64,000 nucleotides of DNA from the NCBI RefSeq assembly GCF_003991425.1, contig NZ_CP034346.1:5205001-5269000 (forward strand), read 5' to 3'. The position numbers and the translations under genes are program-made. Below are positions 18,008 through 27,045 of this stretch, piece by piece; the stretch's first letter is position 1; each line of letters opens with the position of its first letter. This DNA comes from Paenibacillus lutimineralis. Its GTDB lineage: Bacteria; Bacillota; Bacilli; Paenibacillales; Paenibacillaceae. The notes beneath the pieces were generated by a model. It saw only the letters and a list, made by a program, of their open reading frames with translations, searched no databases and had not been told where the DNA came from.

Positions 18008-18535
18008 TTAGGACTTCTGTTCCGGAGAACGGCGCTTCGTAATAATCTCAAGCTGCCGTCTTAACGGCACATAAATCGCCAGTGCAAATACAAATTGAAC
18101 GAACAGGTTCGGAATAATGTGATTGACGAACGCCCACGAATAAGGTTGATGAGTGAGCTCGAACAAGGAATAGATGCCAAACAGCGTGGAGTCCAACAAC
18201 AGACTTCCAAGTATAATGACGATCAGTACCATGGGGAGTGGCATCGGGCGCGACCGCGACGGAACCCCGACCAGATAGCCCGTAAATCCCATCGCAAAAG
18301 AATACGACCCGATGATAGCTCCATAGAAAACAATATCATGCAACAATCCGAAGATAATACCAAGAACCAACCCAGTATGGCGGTTCTCAAAGATAGAAAA
18401 ATACATAATCACGACAAAGACCAGATGAGGAAATAGGCGCGTCTGCCATGAGTAAGGGATCAGCCAGGGGATGATCGTACCTTCTATAATGAACAGGACG
18501 AACAGCAGCAAAATCAATACAGATTTCCTATTCAT
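18008..18535 (-). CDS. mreD: Rod shape-determining protein MreD
   Basis: Small polytopic membrane protein of the elongasome, 175 residues with five or six hydrophobic segments (for example SVLILLLFVLFIIEGTIIPWL at the start) and the family's FGLLHDIVFYGAIIGSYSFAMG block. Both a GTG overlapping the mreC stop and an ATG three bases later are possible; the ATG has the better spacing to GAGG. Confidence 0.94.
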   Translation of the reverse strand: MNRKSVLILLLFVLFIIEGTIIPWLIPYSWQTRLFPHLVFVVIMYFSIFENRHTGLVLGIIFGLLHDIVFYGAIIGSYSFAMGFTGYLVGVPSRSRPMPLPMVLIVIILGSLLLDSTLFGIYSLFELTHQPYSWAFVNHIIPNLFVQFVFALAIYVPLRRQLEIITKRRSPEQKS

Positions 18536-18537
18536 CA

Positions 18538-19413
18538 CTATTCCTCAACCTCCGGAGCAAACACCACGAATAGTTCCTTCCAATCGGTAAAGCTTGCTGC
18601 CGGTTCCACCGTGGCTGTATATGTCAGACCATATTGACCAACATCAATGTTTTTCACTGCACCGATCACCATTCCCCGAGGGAATACACCACCGACGCCC
18701 GAAGAGACGATCAGATCGCCCTCGGTAAGTGGGGAAGGCGAAGTAATCCGAGACATGAGGAAATTGCCGGTTGCCTGATCATAAGATTCAATGACTCCAA
18801 ACACATCATTTTCCTTACCTTGAGCAGTTACTGCAATGCCATTGGAATTCGGGTCCTTGGCATCCATCGTTGTCGCTAACTTGACGGTAGAAGTGAAGTG
18901 ACTCACATGGCTAATTACGCCAACCAATCCTTCTGCAGACGATACAGCCATTCCTTCCTTAACGCCCTCCCGCTCGCCGATGTTCACGACAATCGATCGG
19001 TTAATTGGATCATCATTGACGCTTACAACCTGAGCAATCTTCCAAACATAGTTAAATTGTTCTTTCTGGGCCTTGGTAAAATCAAGATCCTTCTTAAGTT
19101 GCTCATTCTCCTGCTCGAGTCGGTTAAATCTAACTTTGTCGCGCGTGTAATGAGATAAAGCAATCTTCAGTTGTTCATTCTCTTCCTGGAGAGAGCGCAG
19201 GTCGGAGATGTCCTCTACAATACCTGCTATATATGAGGTAGGTTTATAGAATATATATTGCACGAAGCCTACCGTATCCTTCACAAACTTCTCCGGCCAG
19301 GATAAGCCTGCTCTTGATCCGAGGGTAAAGCCCATCACCGCAATAAATAGAATAAGTCCTATCAACAAAACAAATAATCTTTTGTTGCCGAGCAGCTTAA
19401 ACAGTGTAAGCAC
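18538..19413 (-). CDS. mreC: Rod shape-determining protein MreC
   Basis: Bitopic protein linking MreB to cell wall synthases. A membrane helix at about residues 10-30 (FVLLIGLILFIAVMGFTLG) is followed by a coiled coil (about 60-105, LQEENEQLKIAL, LEQENEQLKKDL) and the beta-barrel domain (INRSIVVNIGEREGVKEGMAV, DLIVSSGVGGVFPRGMVIG). The start is not certain: a GTG at 19413 with AAGGA upstream fits best and gives 291 residues; the open frame extends 25 codons further without a good site. Confidence 0.94.
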   Translation of the reverse strand: MLTLFKLLGNKRLFVLLIGLILFIAVMGFTLGSRAGLSWPEKFVKDTVGFVQYIFYKPTSYIAGIVEDISDLRSLQEENEQLKIALSHYTRDKVRFNRLEQENEQLKKDLDFTKAQKEQFNYVWKIAQVVSVNDDPINRSIVVNIGEREGVKEGMAVSSAEGLVGVISHVSHFTSTVKLATTMDAKDPNSNGIAVTAQGKENDVFGVIESYDQATGNFLMSRITSPSPLTEGDLIVSSGVGGVFPRGMVIGAVKNIDVGQYGLTYTATVEPAASFTDWKELFVVFAPEVEE

Positions 19414-19563
19414 CCTCCAATCCTTCGTATTTCTTCTAATTGTACCTTGCCACAGGTCGTCTTGAAACAAACAAATTTCCAGAAACACTAATAACAGAGT
19501 AACTTCTTTGGCAACCTGGCCGTAAGATATACGGCAATCATGAAATCCGCAATCTTAAACAAG

Positions 19564-19604
19564 CAGAAACGGCCCCTCGTCTATGACGAACGAATCCGTT
19601 TCTG
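19564..19604 (-). other. Inverted repeat between mreB and mreC
   Basis: CAGAAACGG and CCGTTTCTG flank an inner CTCGTC/GACGA pairing. It follows the mreB terminator hairpin and has no T-run of its own. It may be part of the mreC leader. Confidence 0.45.
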
Positions 19605-19621
19605 GCAATGGATACAAATAG

Positions 19622-19657
19622 AAAAGCGGCTTGGCCGCCCAAAATGGACGGCGCCGC
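19622..19657 (-). terminator. Hairpin with T-run after mreB
   Basis: On the minus strand GCGGCGCCGTCC pairs imperfectly with GGGCGGCCAAGCCGC, followed by TTTTCTATTT. It lies 32 bases after the mreB stop and may lower expression of mreCD relative to mreB. Confidence 0.65.
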
Positions 19658-19688
19658 TAATCATTATCATCTTCACATTCGCCCGATC

Positions 19689-20723
19689 TTAACGTCTGGA
19701 ACGAAGTGTCGAACTGTTCTTGGTCTTAAACAGATGAATATTATCGAGAGCCCGGCCCGTACCAATCGCTACGCAATCCAGTGGATTATCTGCAACGATG
19801 ACAGGCATTCCTGTCTCACTAGCAAGCAGCTTATCCAGATTGCGAAGCAGCGCGCCTCCGCCTGTAAGCACAATACCGCGATCCATAATGTCGGCCGCAA
19901 GCTCTGGCGGACATTTCTCAAGCGTTACTTTTACAGCATCGACAATCGCACTTACCGTATCATTAAGTGCTTCTGTAATCTCATCGGAAGTAATTGTGAT
20001 CGTCTTTGGCAATCCGGTAACCAAGTCGCGTCCACGGATTTCCATCGTCTCAACCTTCTCCAACGCGAGCGCAGAACCGACATCCATCTTAAGCTGCTCG
20101 GACGTTCTCTCCCCGATCATTAAATTATATTGACGTTTAATATATTGAATGATCGATTCGTCCATTTCATCACCGGCTACACGTACCGATTTGCTCGTTA
20201 CGATCCCGCCGAGGGAGATGACTGCAACCTCTGTCGTACCGCCACCGATATCCACGACCATACTACCTGTCGGTTCCCAAACCGGGAGATCGGCACCAAT
20301 CGCTGCAGCAAAAGGCTCCTCGATTGTATAAGCCTCACGGGCACCCGCCTGCTTCGTCGCATCTTCTACAGCACGCTGCTCCACCGCTGTAATTCCGGAA
20401 GGAACACACACCATTACGTTAGGATGGCGTTGGAACATCGAACGCTGTTTTTGTGCCGAACGAATAAAATATTTAATCATCGTTGCCGTCGTATCGAAAT
20501 CTGCGATAACTCCGTCCTTCATCGGACGGATCGCACGGATATTGCCCGGAGTTCTGCCGATCATCTTCTTAGCTGACTCCCCTACGGCTACGATATTCTT
20601 ATTATCAGTATGGATGGCAACCACCGAGGGCTCCCTCACAATAATTCCTTTGCCACGGATATAAACAAGGGTATTCGCAGTCCCCAAATCAATTCCTAAA
20701 TCCTTCGAAAAGCCACCAAACAT
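19689..20723 (-). CDS. mreB: Rod shape-determining actin homologue MreB
   Basis: Actin-fold ATPase that forms membrane-bound filaments and directs lateral wall synthesis. The phosphate-1 loop [14 protein letters not shown] (8-21), the phosphate-2 loop [18 protein letters not shown] and the adenosine block [16 protein letters not shown] are all present. 344 residues, normal. The Mbl and MreBH paralogues cannot be excluded by sequence alone, but the radC-mreB-mreC-mreD context identifies MreB. Confidence 0.97.
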   Translation of the reverse strand: MFGGFSKDLGIDLGTANTLVYIRGKGIIVREPSVVAIHTDNKNIVAVGESAKKMIGRTPGNIRAIRPMKDGVIADFDTTATMIKYFIRSAQKQRSMFQRHPNVMVCVPSGITAVEQRAVEDATKQAGAREAYTIEEPFAAAIGADLPVWEPTGSMVVDIGGGTTEVAVISLGGIVTSKSVRVAGDEMDESIIQYIKRQYNLMIGERTSEQLKMDVGSALALEKVETMEIRGRDLVTGLPKTITITSDEITEALNDTVSAIVDAVKVTLEKCPPELAADIMDRGIVLTGGGALLRNLDKLLASETGMPVIVADNPLDCVAIGTGRALDNIHLFKTKNSSTLRSRR

Positions 20724-20762
20724 GCTGTAATCTTCCTTTCTTCCTGTATCTAATCAATTATA

Positions 20763-21452
20763 TTACATCAAACCCTGCTCCTTCAAACTTACGAATTGAC
20801 CGTCTCCAATCACGACGTGATCGAGTACATCAATTCCCACAATCTCGCCAGCTTCACACAAGCGACGCGTCATCCGGATGTCCTCCGGGCTTGGTGTCGG
20901 ATCTCCACTTGGGTGATTATGAGCACAGACGATCGATGCACTGCTGCATTTAATAGCAGCACGAAACACTTCGCGAGGATGAACAATCGATGCGTTCAGG
21001 CTTCCTACGGAAAGCGTCTCTTGAGCAATGATATGATTTTTCGTATTCAAAAAAAGACATACAAAATGTTCCTTAGATAAATACCTAAGCTGTTCCATCA
21101 GTATATTGGCCGCATCCTGTGGACTACGAATACTTACCGTCTCTGGCAAGCGCGATTTGGCCAGCCTCTGTCCAAGTTCAATCCCAGCCTTGATCTGTAC
21201 AGCCTTCGCCATACCGATCCCCTTCATCTTGGTCAATTCCTCCAGGCTAAGATCTACCAGAGCGCGAATACCGCCGATATCGGCGAGAATCCGCTGCGCC
21301 ATGTGGACGGCCGACTCATTCTTCGTTCCGATCCGCAGCAATATCGCTAATAACTCAGCTTGACTTAGCGCCCCTGCTCCATTGTTCATCATCCGTTCAC
21401 GCGGGCGCTCCTCGCTAGGAAAGTCACGCAGCATATACGGTGTCATATTCAT
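20763..21452 (-). CDS. radC: RadC family JAB/MPN-domain protein
   Basis: An N-terminal helix-hairpin-helix region (about residues 25-95) is followed by an MPN domain with the JAMM motif HNHPSGDPTPSPED at 178-191, which can bind zinc. Although named for DNA repair, the role in repair is disputed and the enzymatic activity is unknown. 229 residues. It lies between maf and mreB as in Bacillus. Confidence 0.95.
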   Translation of the reverse strand: MNMTPYMLRDFPSEERPRERMMNNGAGALSQAELLAILLRIGTKNESAVHMAQRILADIGGIRALVDLSLEELTKMKGIGMAKAVQIKAGIELGQRLAKSRLPETVSIRSPQDAANILMEQLRYLSKEHFVCLFLNTKNHIIAQETLSVGSLNASIVHPREVFRAAIKCSSASIVCAHNHPSGDPTPSPEDIRMTRRLCEAGEIVGIDVLDHVVIGDGQFVSLKEQGLM

Positions 21453-21581
21453 AAATGAATCCCTCTCTTCCGAATATTAGTTGCCCAGTCCTTAACGGAC
21501 CATTGACACAAACTCAATTCGAAAGGATATGCTTTATCACTTCCTAGAATAAACGGATTTTCAATTGTTTTTGTTACATTT

Positions 21582-22187
21582 CTACAATACTCTTACTCCA
21601 AATTGGCCAAGCATATCTACAAGTAACGATAACGGTAAGCCGACAACATTGAAATAGCAACCTTCTATACCTGTAACAATCGTTGCTCCTAAACCTTGAA
21701 TCGCGTAGGCACCGGCTTTATCGAGTCCTTCTCCGCTAGCTGCATAAGCTTCAATCTCGCGCTCATTCAGCGGCTTCATCGTGACGATCGTTGAACGATA
21801 GTCAACGAGGGCCTCTCCGGTCCGGCTATCTATGCAAGCGACTCCTGTATACACGATATGGCTCCTGCCCTGAAGAGAACGCAGCATCGCAGCAGCTTCC
21901 TGCTCATTCTGCGGTTTACCTAGCACGGTCCCATCCCTGACGACAACCGTATCACTCCCGACGATAATTCCTGCAGAATCTCCGTCGAATGATGTAGAAT
22001 GATATACCGCTTCGGCTTTCCGTCTGGCAAGTTCCTGTACAATCTGCTCTGGTGTCAACTTCTCCGATGTGCTCTCATCAGCATGGCTAGGAACAATGTC
22101 AAAGGGAATACCTAAGGTAGCAATCAATTCCCGACGACGCGGTGAGGTCGATGCCAATATAATATGGCGTGGTACATTGGATTCCAA
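21582..22187 (-). CDS. maf: Nucleoside triphosphate pyrophosphatase Maf
   Basis: House-cleaning pyrophosphatase that hydrolyses non-canonical or pyrimidine NTPs to the monophosphate. The signature LASTSPRRRELIATLGI (about residues 11-27) and the GSDTVVV and YAIQGLGATIV motifs are intact. 201 residues. The start is TTG with AAGGAGAG eight bases upstream. Position between spoIIB and radC matches Bacillus. Confidence 0.96.
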   Translation of the reverse strand: MESNVPRHIILASTSPRRRELIATLGIPFDIVPSHADESTSEKLTPEQIVQELARRKAEAVYHSTSFDGDSAGIIVGSDTVVVRDGTVLGKPQNEQEAAAMLRSLQGRSHIVYTGVACIDSRTGEALVDYRSTIVTMKPLNEREIEAYAASGEGLDKAGAYAIQGLGATIVTGIEGCYFNVVGLPLSLLVDMLGQFGVRVL

Positions 22188-22322
22188 GACTAGGTCTCTC
22201 CTTCAAGCATTAAAATAGGGGTAAATATCAAATAATGACGATATAACATACTAATCTGTTGTCAACCTCGCCATTTTTTGACACTTCATTATTATAAGGT
22301 TATTTCACCCGCAATACAAACA

Positions 22323-22365
22323 CAAAAAAGGCAGGGGGAAGTATTTCCAATTCCCTTTCCTGCCT
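22323..22365 (-). terminator. Intrinsic terminator after spoIIB
   Basis: A long stem (AGGCAGG...CCTGCCT with an inner GGGAA/TTCCC pairing) followed by six T on the minus strand, 34 bases past the spoIIB stop. Confidence 0.88.
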
Positions 22366-22398
22366 GATTCATCATTATTCCTATGCTTTCCATCTATT

Positions 22399-23661
22399 TT
22401 AACTATGAAGCAGTTCTTGCTCGCTTAGAATGAAGTGCATCAGTTCATCTTGTACTTCCCACAAAAGCGATTTGGAAGGCTTCTTGTTGTATTCGGACAA
22501 CGCTTCAATAGCGCTGTTCATCGCCTTATCCATGGTGCCCGTCATCGCTCCCGAATTTGCCGATATATTACCACGAACCACTGCAGCGCTCTCTGTCCAC
22601 AGCTGATGCTTTTGGCTTAGCTCCGTAATTTCGTTCGCACTTTGCGGACCTGGGTCGGCTTCACTTAGTCTTGCAGCCGAGAATGTACTGAGAAGCTCCA
22701 CTAGTTCAGCACTCTGTGCCATATATTGTTCAAGCGGCTTGGTATCCCCCTCATACTCCATCATCGCTGAAGCTGGTAGGGTTATCTCATGCAAGATCAG
22801 ATTGACTCCCGCTGATTTAAGCTGACTGCTCAGCAGTTTGGCCTGTTCCCGGTCGACGGATAACCCTGCATACACCCGCTTAGTATCTACCGTATCTCTC
22901 GCCGCTGCGACTCCCGAAGATTGTAGTTCCTTCTGGGCTAGCTCAACGCCTTGAGCCGTACTGAACACACCATATTGAAGGAAATAATATGTCCCGGACG
23001 GCAAGGCGATATTCACTAGCTCCTTGGGGTTAGCATCCCCCTGCTCTTCTTCAATGATCTGTCCCATGACAGGAATATCTGTGGATTGCCCGGCTGCCGA
23101 CTGCTTCGGCACATTAATGCCGGGAATCGGCAGAGTTATCTCCTGATTGAAGATGGATAGAACTACAAAACCGAATAATGCTCCAGTTACAATGGCTCCA
23201 GTTACCGATCCGGCCATCTTCCACCAAGAATTTTTAGGAGGTCTGATAGAACTGGAGGGGACAACGACTCCTCCTGCCCCGGTGTATTCTGAAAATGGGT
23301 CGCTATAGTCTACTAGGGTCTCGACAGTACGGAATGTACCCTGTGTATGCTCGAAGCCATATTCGTCATACTCTGAATCCGAATGCTGCGATTCCTCTCG
23401 ATTAGCTTGTCCCAATACGGGGTAAACCTCGGTGCTGCGAGGCGCTGGCGTCTGGTCTTCTAGGCTAAGATTCGTAGGTGTACGAGCTGCTGATGTTTGA
23501 ATATACCTATCTTCATCTTGCTCTCTTTCCTGCACTTCCTGCGTCCTATCAAACATTGATGCTTCATCATTCTTATGAATCCATGCCTGATACAATGGTT
23601 CCTCAGCTACGATCTCCTTGCCCTGCTTGTCAAACCGAAAGGTCATTTTCGCCTTGTTCAC
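22399..23661 (-). CDS. spoIIB: SPOR-domain sporulation protein, SpoIIB-like
   Basis: A 420-residue bitopic protein. It has an acidic cytoplasmic N-terminus (about 1-140), one membrane helix (about 152-175, VTGAIVTGALFGFVVLSIFN) and a SPOR domain (about 225-305, YYFLQYGVFSTAQGVELAQKEL) expected to bind denuded septal glycans. The C-terminal 100 residues are not recognised. B. subtilis SpoIIB speeds septal wall degradation during engulfment and, as I recall, is encoded between folC/comC and maf; here it lies between murC and maf. The start GTG at 23661 with AAGGAG about ten bases before is the best of several. The symbol rests on position plus domain. Confidence 0.8.
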   Translation of the reverse strand: MNKAKMTFRFDKQGKEIVAEEPLYQAWIHKNDEASMFDRTQEVQEREQDEDRYIQTSAARTPTNLSLEDQTPAPRSTEVYPVLGQANREESQHSDSEYDEYGFEHTQGTFRTVETLVDYSDPFSEYTGAGGVVVPSSSIRPPKNSWWKMAGSVTGAIVTGALFGFVVLSIFNQEITLPIPGINVPKQSAAGQSTDIPVMGQIIEEEQGDANPKELVNIALPSGTYYFLQYGVFSTAQGVELAQKELQSSGVAAARDTVDTKRVYAGLSVDREQAKLLSSQLKSAGVNLILHEITLPASAMMEYEGDTKPLEQYMAQSAELVELLSTFSAARLSEADPGPQSANEITELSQKHQLWTESAAVVRGNISANSGAMTGTMDKAMNSAIEALSEYNKKPSKSLLWEVQDELMHFILSEQELLHS

Positions 23662-23812
23662 GATCCGCACGCTCCTTGTCCATTCTCCTAACATACCTTA
23701 TGTCCTGGAGCCGGAATATATGCTCCCCAAAGGACAAGTTGCGAAAAAAAGAACGGTTCCGGCGGCGCAAAAATCTTATAAACGGATACACAAAGTGCAA
23801 GCACATATCAAA

Positions 23813-23854
23813 GAACCTCCATATTCATATGCAAACATATGAACATGAAGGTTC
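23813..23854 (-). terminator. Long hairpin after murC
   Basis: A 19-base nearly perfect stem (GAACCTTCATGTTCATATG with its complement) and a four-base loop, followed by TTTGATATG on the minus strand. It lies 34 bases past murC. The weak T-run makes it a probable rather than certain terminator. Confidence 0.7.
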
Positions 23855-23887
23855 TCTCTCCGAATCAATTTTTCAAATGCGAATAAG

Positions 23888-25273
23888 CTATTGGGAGATT
23901 CGCTTGGATAATTCGTCCCCAACTCTCCAGATATCGCCAGCCCCCATGGTGAGCACAAGATCCCCAGGTTGAAGTCGGTTCTCCAGATCAGCAATCACGT
24001 CCTGCTTCGTAGGCAAGTATCTTGCCCCGGCATTGCTGTTCTCCTTAATCAATTCGACCAGCTTCGAGGAGTTAATCCCCTCGATTTGCTTCTCTCCGGC
24101 TGGTGAATAAATATCGGTAATGATTACCTCATCCGCACCACCAAAGGCTCTGCTAAAGGCATCTAGCAAGAAGAAGGTTCTCGTATAACGCTGCGGCTGG
24201 AACACAGCGATAATCCGCTTGCCGGTCGCTTTAGAGGCAGCGATCGTCGCCTCGATCTCTGTCGGATGATGGGCATAATCATCGATAATGAGGATGCCCT
24301 TACTATCGCCAAGGACCTGAAAGCGACGCTTGGCTCCATGAAAATGCTTGATTGCAGCAGCGATCTCCACAAACGGAACTCCTGCCTCCAGACAGACAAT
24401 AACCGCTGCCATGGAGTTATACACATTATGCTTACCTGGAACCGACAACTCTACCGTTCCAAGCTTCTCGTCGCCACGTTTCATTGTATACGACACATAT
24501 CGATCGCCAAGCTCCATATCTTCAGCGTTATAATCACAGACAGAGTCAATTCCATAAGTGATGATGTTGCAGTTCAACTTAGGCAATAATTCGCCCAGAA
24601 TATCGTCATCGCCGCATACGATAGCTGCCCCGTCCGGCTTAATCTGATTAAGGAATTGCACATACGCTTCCTTGAGCCGTCCGAAATCCCCGCCATAATT
24701 CTCTAGATGATCCGCCTCAATATTCGTTACAATTCCTAGCGAAGGATGGTATTGAAGAAATGAGCCATCGCTCTCGTCTGCCTCGGCAACGACGTATTTC
24801 CCTTGCCCTGCCTTAGCATTTGTACCGATATCCAGGATTTCTCCGCCGATAATATATGTTGGATCAATTCCACATTGCTCCATCACAAGTGCGATCATCG
24901 ATGAAGTCGTCGTCTTTCCGTGCGCTCCGGCAACCGCCACTCCTGTCCGTTCGTTAAGCAGACGGGCCAGCATTTGTGAACGATGCAGAACCGGGATTCC
25001 CCGTTCCTGCGCTTCAACCCGTTCTACATTGTCCTTCGGAAGAGCTGTCGAATATACGACCAGATCGGCGCCGTCAACTTGCTCAGCCGTATGGCCGATA
25101 TAGACCTTGGCCCCCTTCGCCTTCAGCTTCTCGATCAATTCCTGGGAAGCTACATCCGATCCGGTTACCGTGTAGCCCATCTCCAGCATTACACGTGCAA
25201 TGGCGCTCATTCCGTAACCGCCGATACCTATAAAATGTACATGTTGTTCTCTAGTATTTAACAATATGGTCAC
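23888..25273 (-). CDS. murC: UDP-N-acetylmuramate--L-alanine ligase
   Basis: Adds the first amino acid of the peptidoglycan stem peptide. The N-terminal Rossmann-like HFIGIGGYGMSAIA, the ATP loop GAHGKTTTSSMI (about residues 108-119), EADESDGSFL and the C-terminal DDYAHHPTEI block are all present. 461 residues. The GTG start overlaps the folC stop by four bases. The folC-murC pair is typical of Paenibacillus; B. subtilis has murC elsewhere. Confidence 0.97.
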   Translation of the reverse strand: MTILLNTREQHVHFIGIGGYGMSAIARVMLEMGYTVTGSDVASQELIEKLKAKGAKVYIGHTAEQVDGADLVVYSTALPKDNVERVEAQERGIPVLHRSQMLARLLNERTGVAVAGAHGKTTTSSMIALVMEQCGIDPTYIIGGEILDIGTNAKAGQGKYVVAEADESDGSFLQYHPSLGIVTNIEADHLENYGGDFGRLKEAYVQFLNQIKPDGAAIVCGDDDILGELLPKLNCNIITYGIDSVCDYNAEDMELGDRYVSYTMKRGDEKLGTVELSVPGKHNVYNSMAAVIVCLEAGVPFVEIAAAIKHFHGAKRRFQVLGDSKGILIIDDYAHHPTEIEATIAASKATGKRIIAVFQPQRYTRTFFLLDAFSRAFGGADEVIITDIYSPAGEKQIEGINSSKLVELIKENSNAGARYLPTKQDVIADLENRLQPGDLVLTMGAGDIWRVGDELSKRISQ

Positions 25274-26646
25274 CAGCCTTTTTCAGAATCGGTGTGATGT
25301 AAGAGAGTCGCGCGCACGTCAGAAATCATGTACAACGTACCTGTAACCACTCCTAAATCCTCCCGTTCCGTCCGCGACATCAATAGCTCTAAAGCCTTTT
25401 TCCAGTCGCGTTCTACGATAATTTCCAAGTTTTCTTTTGCTTTCGTTACTTTAAGCTGCTCCACAATACTATGGAGCGCCTCCACATCCATTTTCTTACG
25501 AAAGTCAGGCTCGGTCAAAATAAGCGTATCCACTATTGGTAATATATGCTCCAAGTAGCCACGATGATGCTTATTTGCCAGCATGCCCATCATCAAATTC
25601 AGCTTGCGATACTTATAGATGTCCGGAATGCTTCTAGCTAACATCTGAGCTCCTTCCGGATTATGTGCCCCATCGAGCACAATACGAGGCTCACTGTTCA
25701 CCTGTTCCATTCTTCCCGCCCAAGCCGTACTGTGGAAGCCAGACAGGATCGCTTCATCCTCAAGCACAAAAGCCATATACTGACGAAGCACCTCAAGCAC
25801 CATCATGACTCCGGCCGCGTTCTTGCATTGATGTTCGCCAAGCAGCGAGAGCCTCAGCACAAGCTCCCGGAACGGACCATGAAAGTTCATGGATTGCTCA
25901 TGATCATCACCCTCTAGCCGTTCGCAGGTGAACTGTTCTCCAAGCAAGTATAGGGTAGACCGTTGCTCTTGAGCTGTTCTGCGTAGCACTTCGATCGCTT
26001 CCGGCTGTTCTACACAGCTCACGACAGGAACACCGGGCTTGATGATCCCGGCCTTCTCTCTAGCAATCTGCTCTATGGTATCGCCTAATACATCGGTATG
26101 ATCCATGCCGATATTTGTAATCAACGAGACGATAGGCGTAACAATATTTGTTACATCCATCCTTCCCCCGAGACCTGTCTCCCATACTACGACATCAGGA
26201 TAACATTCTTCTGCAAAATATAAAATCGCAATCGCTGTACTTACCTCGAACATCGTTGGCGAACCTAGCTCAGAATCGGCGATTTCCTCTACGAGAGGCA
26301 GGATCCGATTCGATAATGATACCAGAGTAGCCTCCGGAATGTCCTGACCATTAAATTGAAATCGGTTCGTAAACTTGGTGATATAAGGAGAAGTAAAGGT
26401 TCCTATATCAAAGCCGGCCTTCATTAATGTAGATGTTAGAAAAGCGCATGAAGACCCCTTGCCATTCGTTCCTGCAACATGGATAAATTTTAACTTGCGC
26501 TGTGGGTTGCCGAGACGCTCCATCATGAGCTCAATACGCTCCAGTCCTGGACGGATCCCGAACGCAATTAGCCCATTAATCCATTCTACCGCTTCGTTAT
26601 AATCCTGCAGAGATTGCTTGTTTCCTTCCTCAGTATGAGCCCCCAT
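25270..26646 (-). CDS. folC: Bifunctional folylpolyglutamate synthase/dihydrofolate synthase
   Basis: Adds glutamates to dihydropteroate and folates. The Mur-ligase fold is shown by HVAGTNGKGSSCAFLTS (P-loop, about residues 57-73), TSPYITKFTNRF, ETGLGGRMDVTN and LDGAHNPEGA. I take the ATG at 26646 because AAGGTG lies six bases upstream; a GTG nine bases earlier overlaps that site. 458 residues. A repeat element ends 32 bp upstream of the start. Confidence 0.96.
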   Translation of the reverse strand: MGAHTEEGNKQSLQDYNEAVEWINGLIAFGIRPGLERIELMMERLGNPQRKLKFIHVAGTNGKGSSCAFLTSTLMKAGFDIGTFTSPYITKFTNRFQFNGQDIPEATLVSLSNRILPLVEEIADSELGSPTMFEVSTAIAILYFAEECYPDVVVWETGLGGRMDVTNIVTPIVSLITNIGMDHTDVLGDTIEQIAREKAGIIKPGVPVVSCVEQPEAIEVLRRTAQEQRSTLYLLGEQFTCERLEGDDHEQSMNFHGPFRELVLRLSLLGEHQCKNAAGVMMVLEVLRQYMAFVLEDEAILSGFHSTAWAGRMEQVNSEPRIVLDGAHNPEGAQMLARSIPDIYKYRKLNLMMGMLANKHHRGYLEHILPIVDTLILTEPDFRKKMDVEALHSIVEQLKVTKAKENLEIIVERDWKKALELLMSRTEREDLGVVTGTLYMISDVRATLLHHTDSEKGW

Positions 26647-26678
26647 GAAATTCACCTTCGTCTATGATTTATAAAAAG

Positions 26679-26920
26679 GTAGTTCAAAAAGTCCGCTTTG
26701 ATCACGAAGCAAAATCAGTGAAGTGATCTCGACATCGAATCTTGAATTCAGCGGGGTTTAAGCGAATGCTTACGAAGGAATGTTTCCTCCGGAAACATTC
26801 CAGGTGTCCACTACGTACGCTCCGCTCCTCAGACCCTAGCTTCATCCAACTGAAGCGTTTTGAAAAAACGCACATCGGGAGCCTAAGCTTCGGTGCTGAA
26901 AACCGACCTTTTTGAACCTA
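26679..26920 (+). repeat. Dispersed intergenic element, copy D (longest)
   Basis: About 242 bp between AGTTCAAAAAGTCC and CCGACCTTTTTGAACCT. It shares TTTGATCACGAAG, CTTGAATTCAGC, TACGTACGCTCCGCTCCT, GCTTCATCCAACTG and CGGTGCTGAAAACCG with copy C. It also has an internal stem (GGAATGTTTCC/GGAAACATTCC) that copy C lacks. Confidence 0.8.
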
Positions 26921-26976
26921 TATAGTTAAAATTATGGATTGCCTGTCCCCTGATCCAAATCCTTACGCCTCAGCGC

Positions 26977-27019
26977 AGAACAATCGGACTGTTACCTCTG
27001 ATAACAATCCGATTGTTCT
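26977..27019 (-). other. Long inverted repeat after valS
   Basis: A 12-base perfect stem AGAACAATCGGA/TCCGATTGTTCT, extended by GTTA/TAAC inside. It lies 27 bases past the valS stop. No T-run follows on either strand, so it may be an mRNA-stabilising or Rho-independent-like structure of unclear efficiency. Confidence 0.5.
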
Positions 27020-27045
27020 ATTGCAAGGACGTAGAGGCAACGGCA

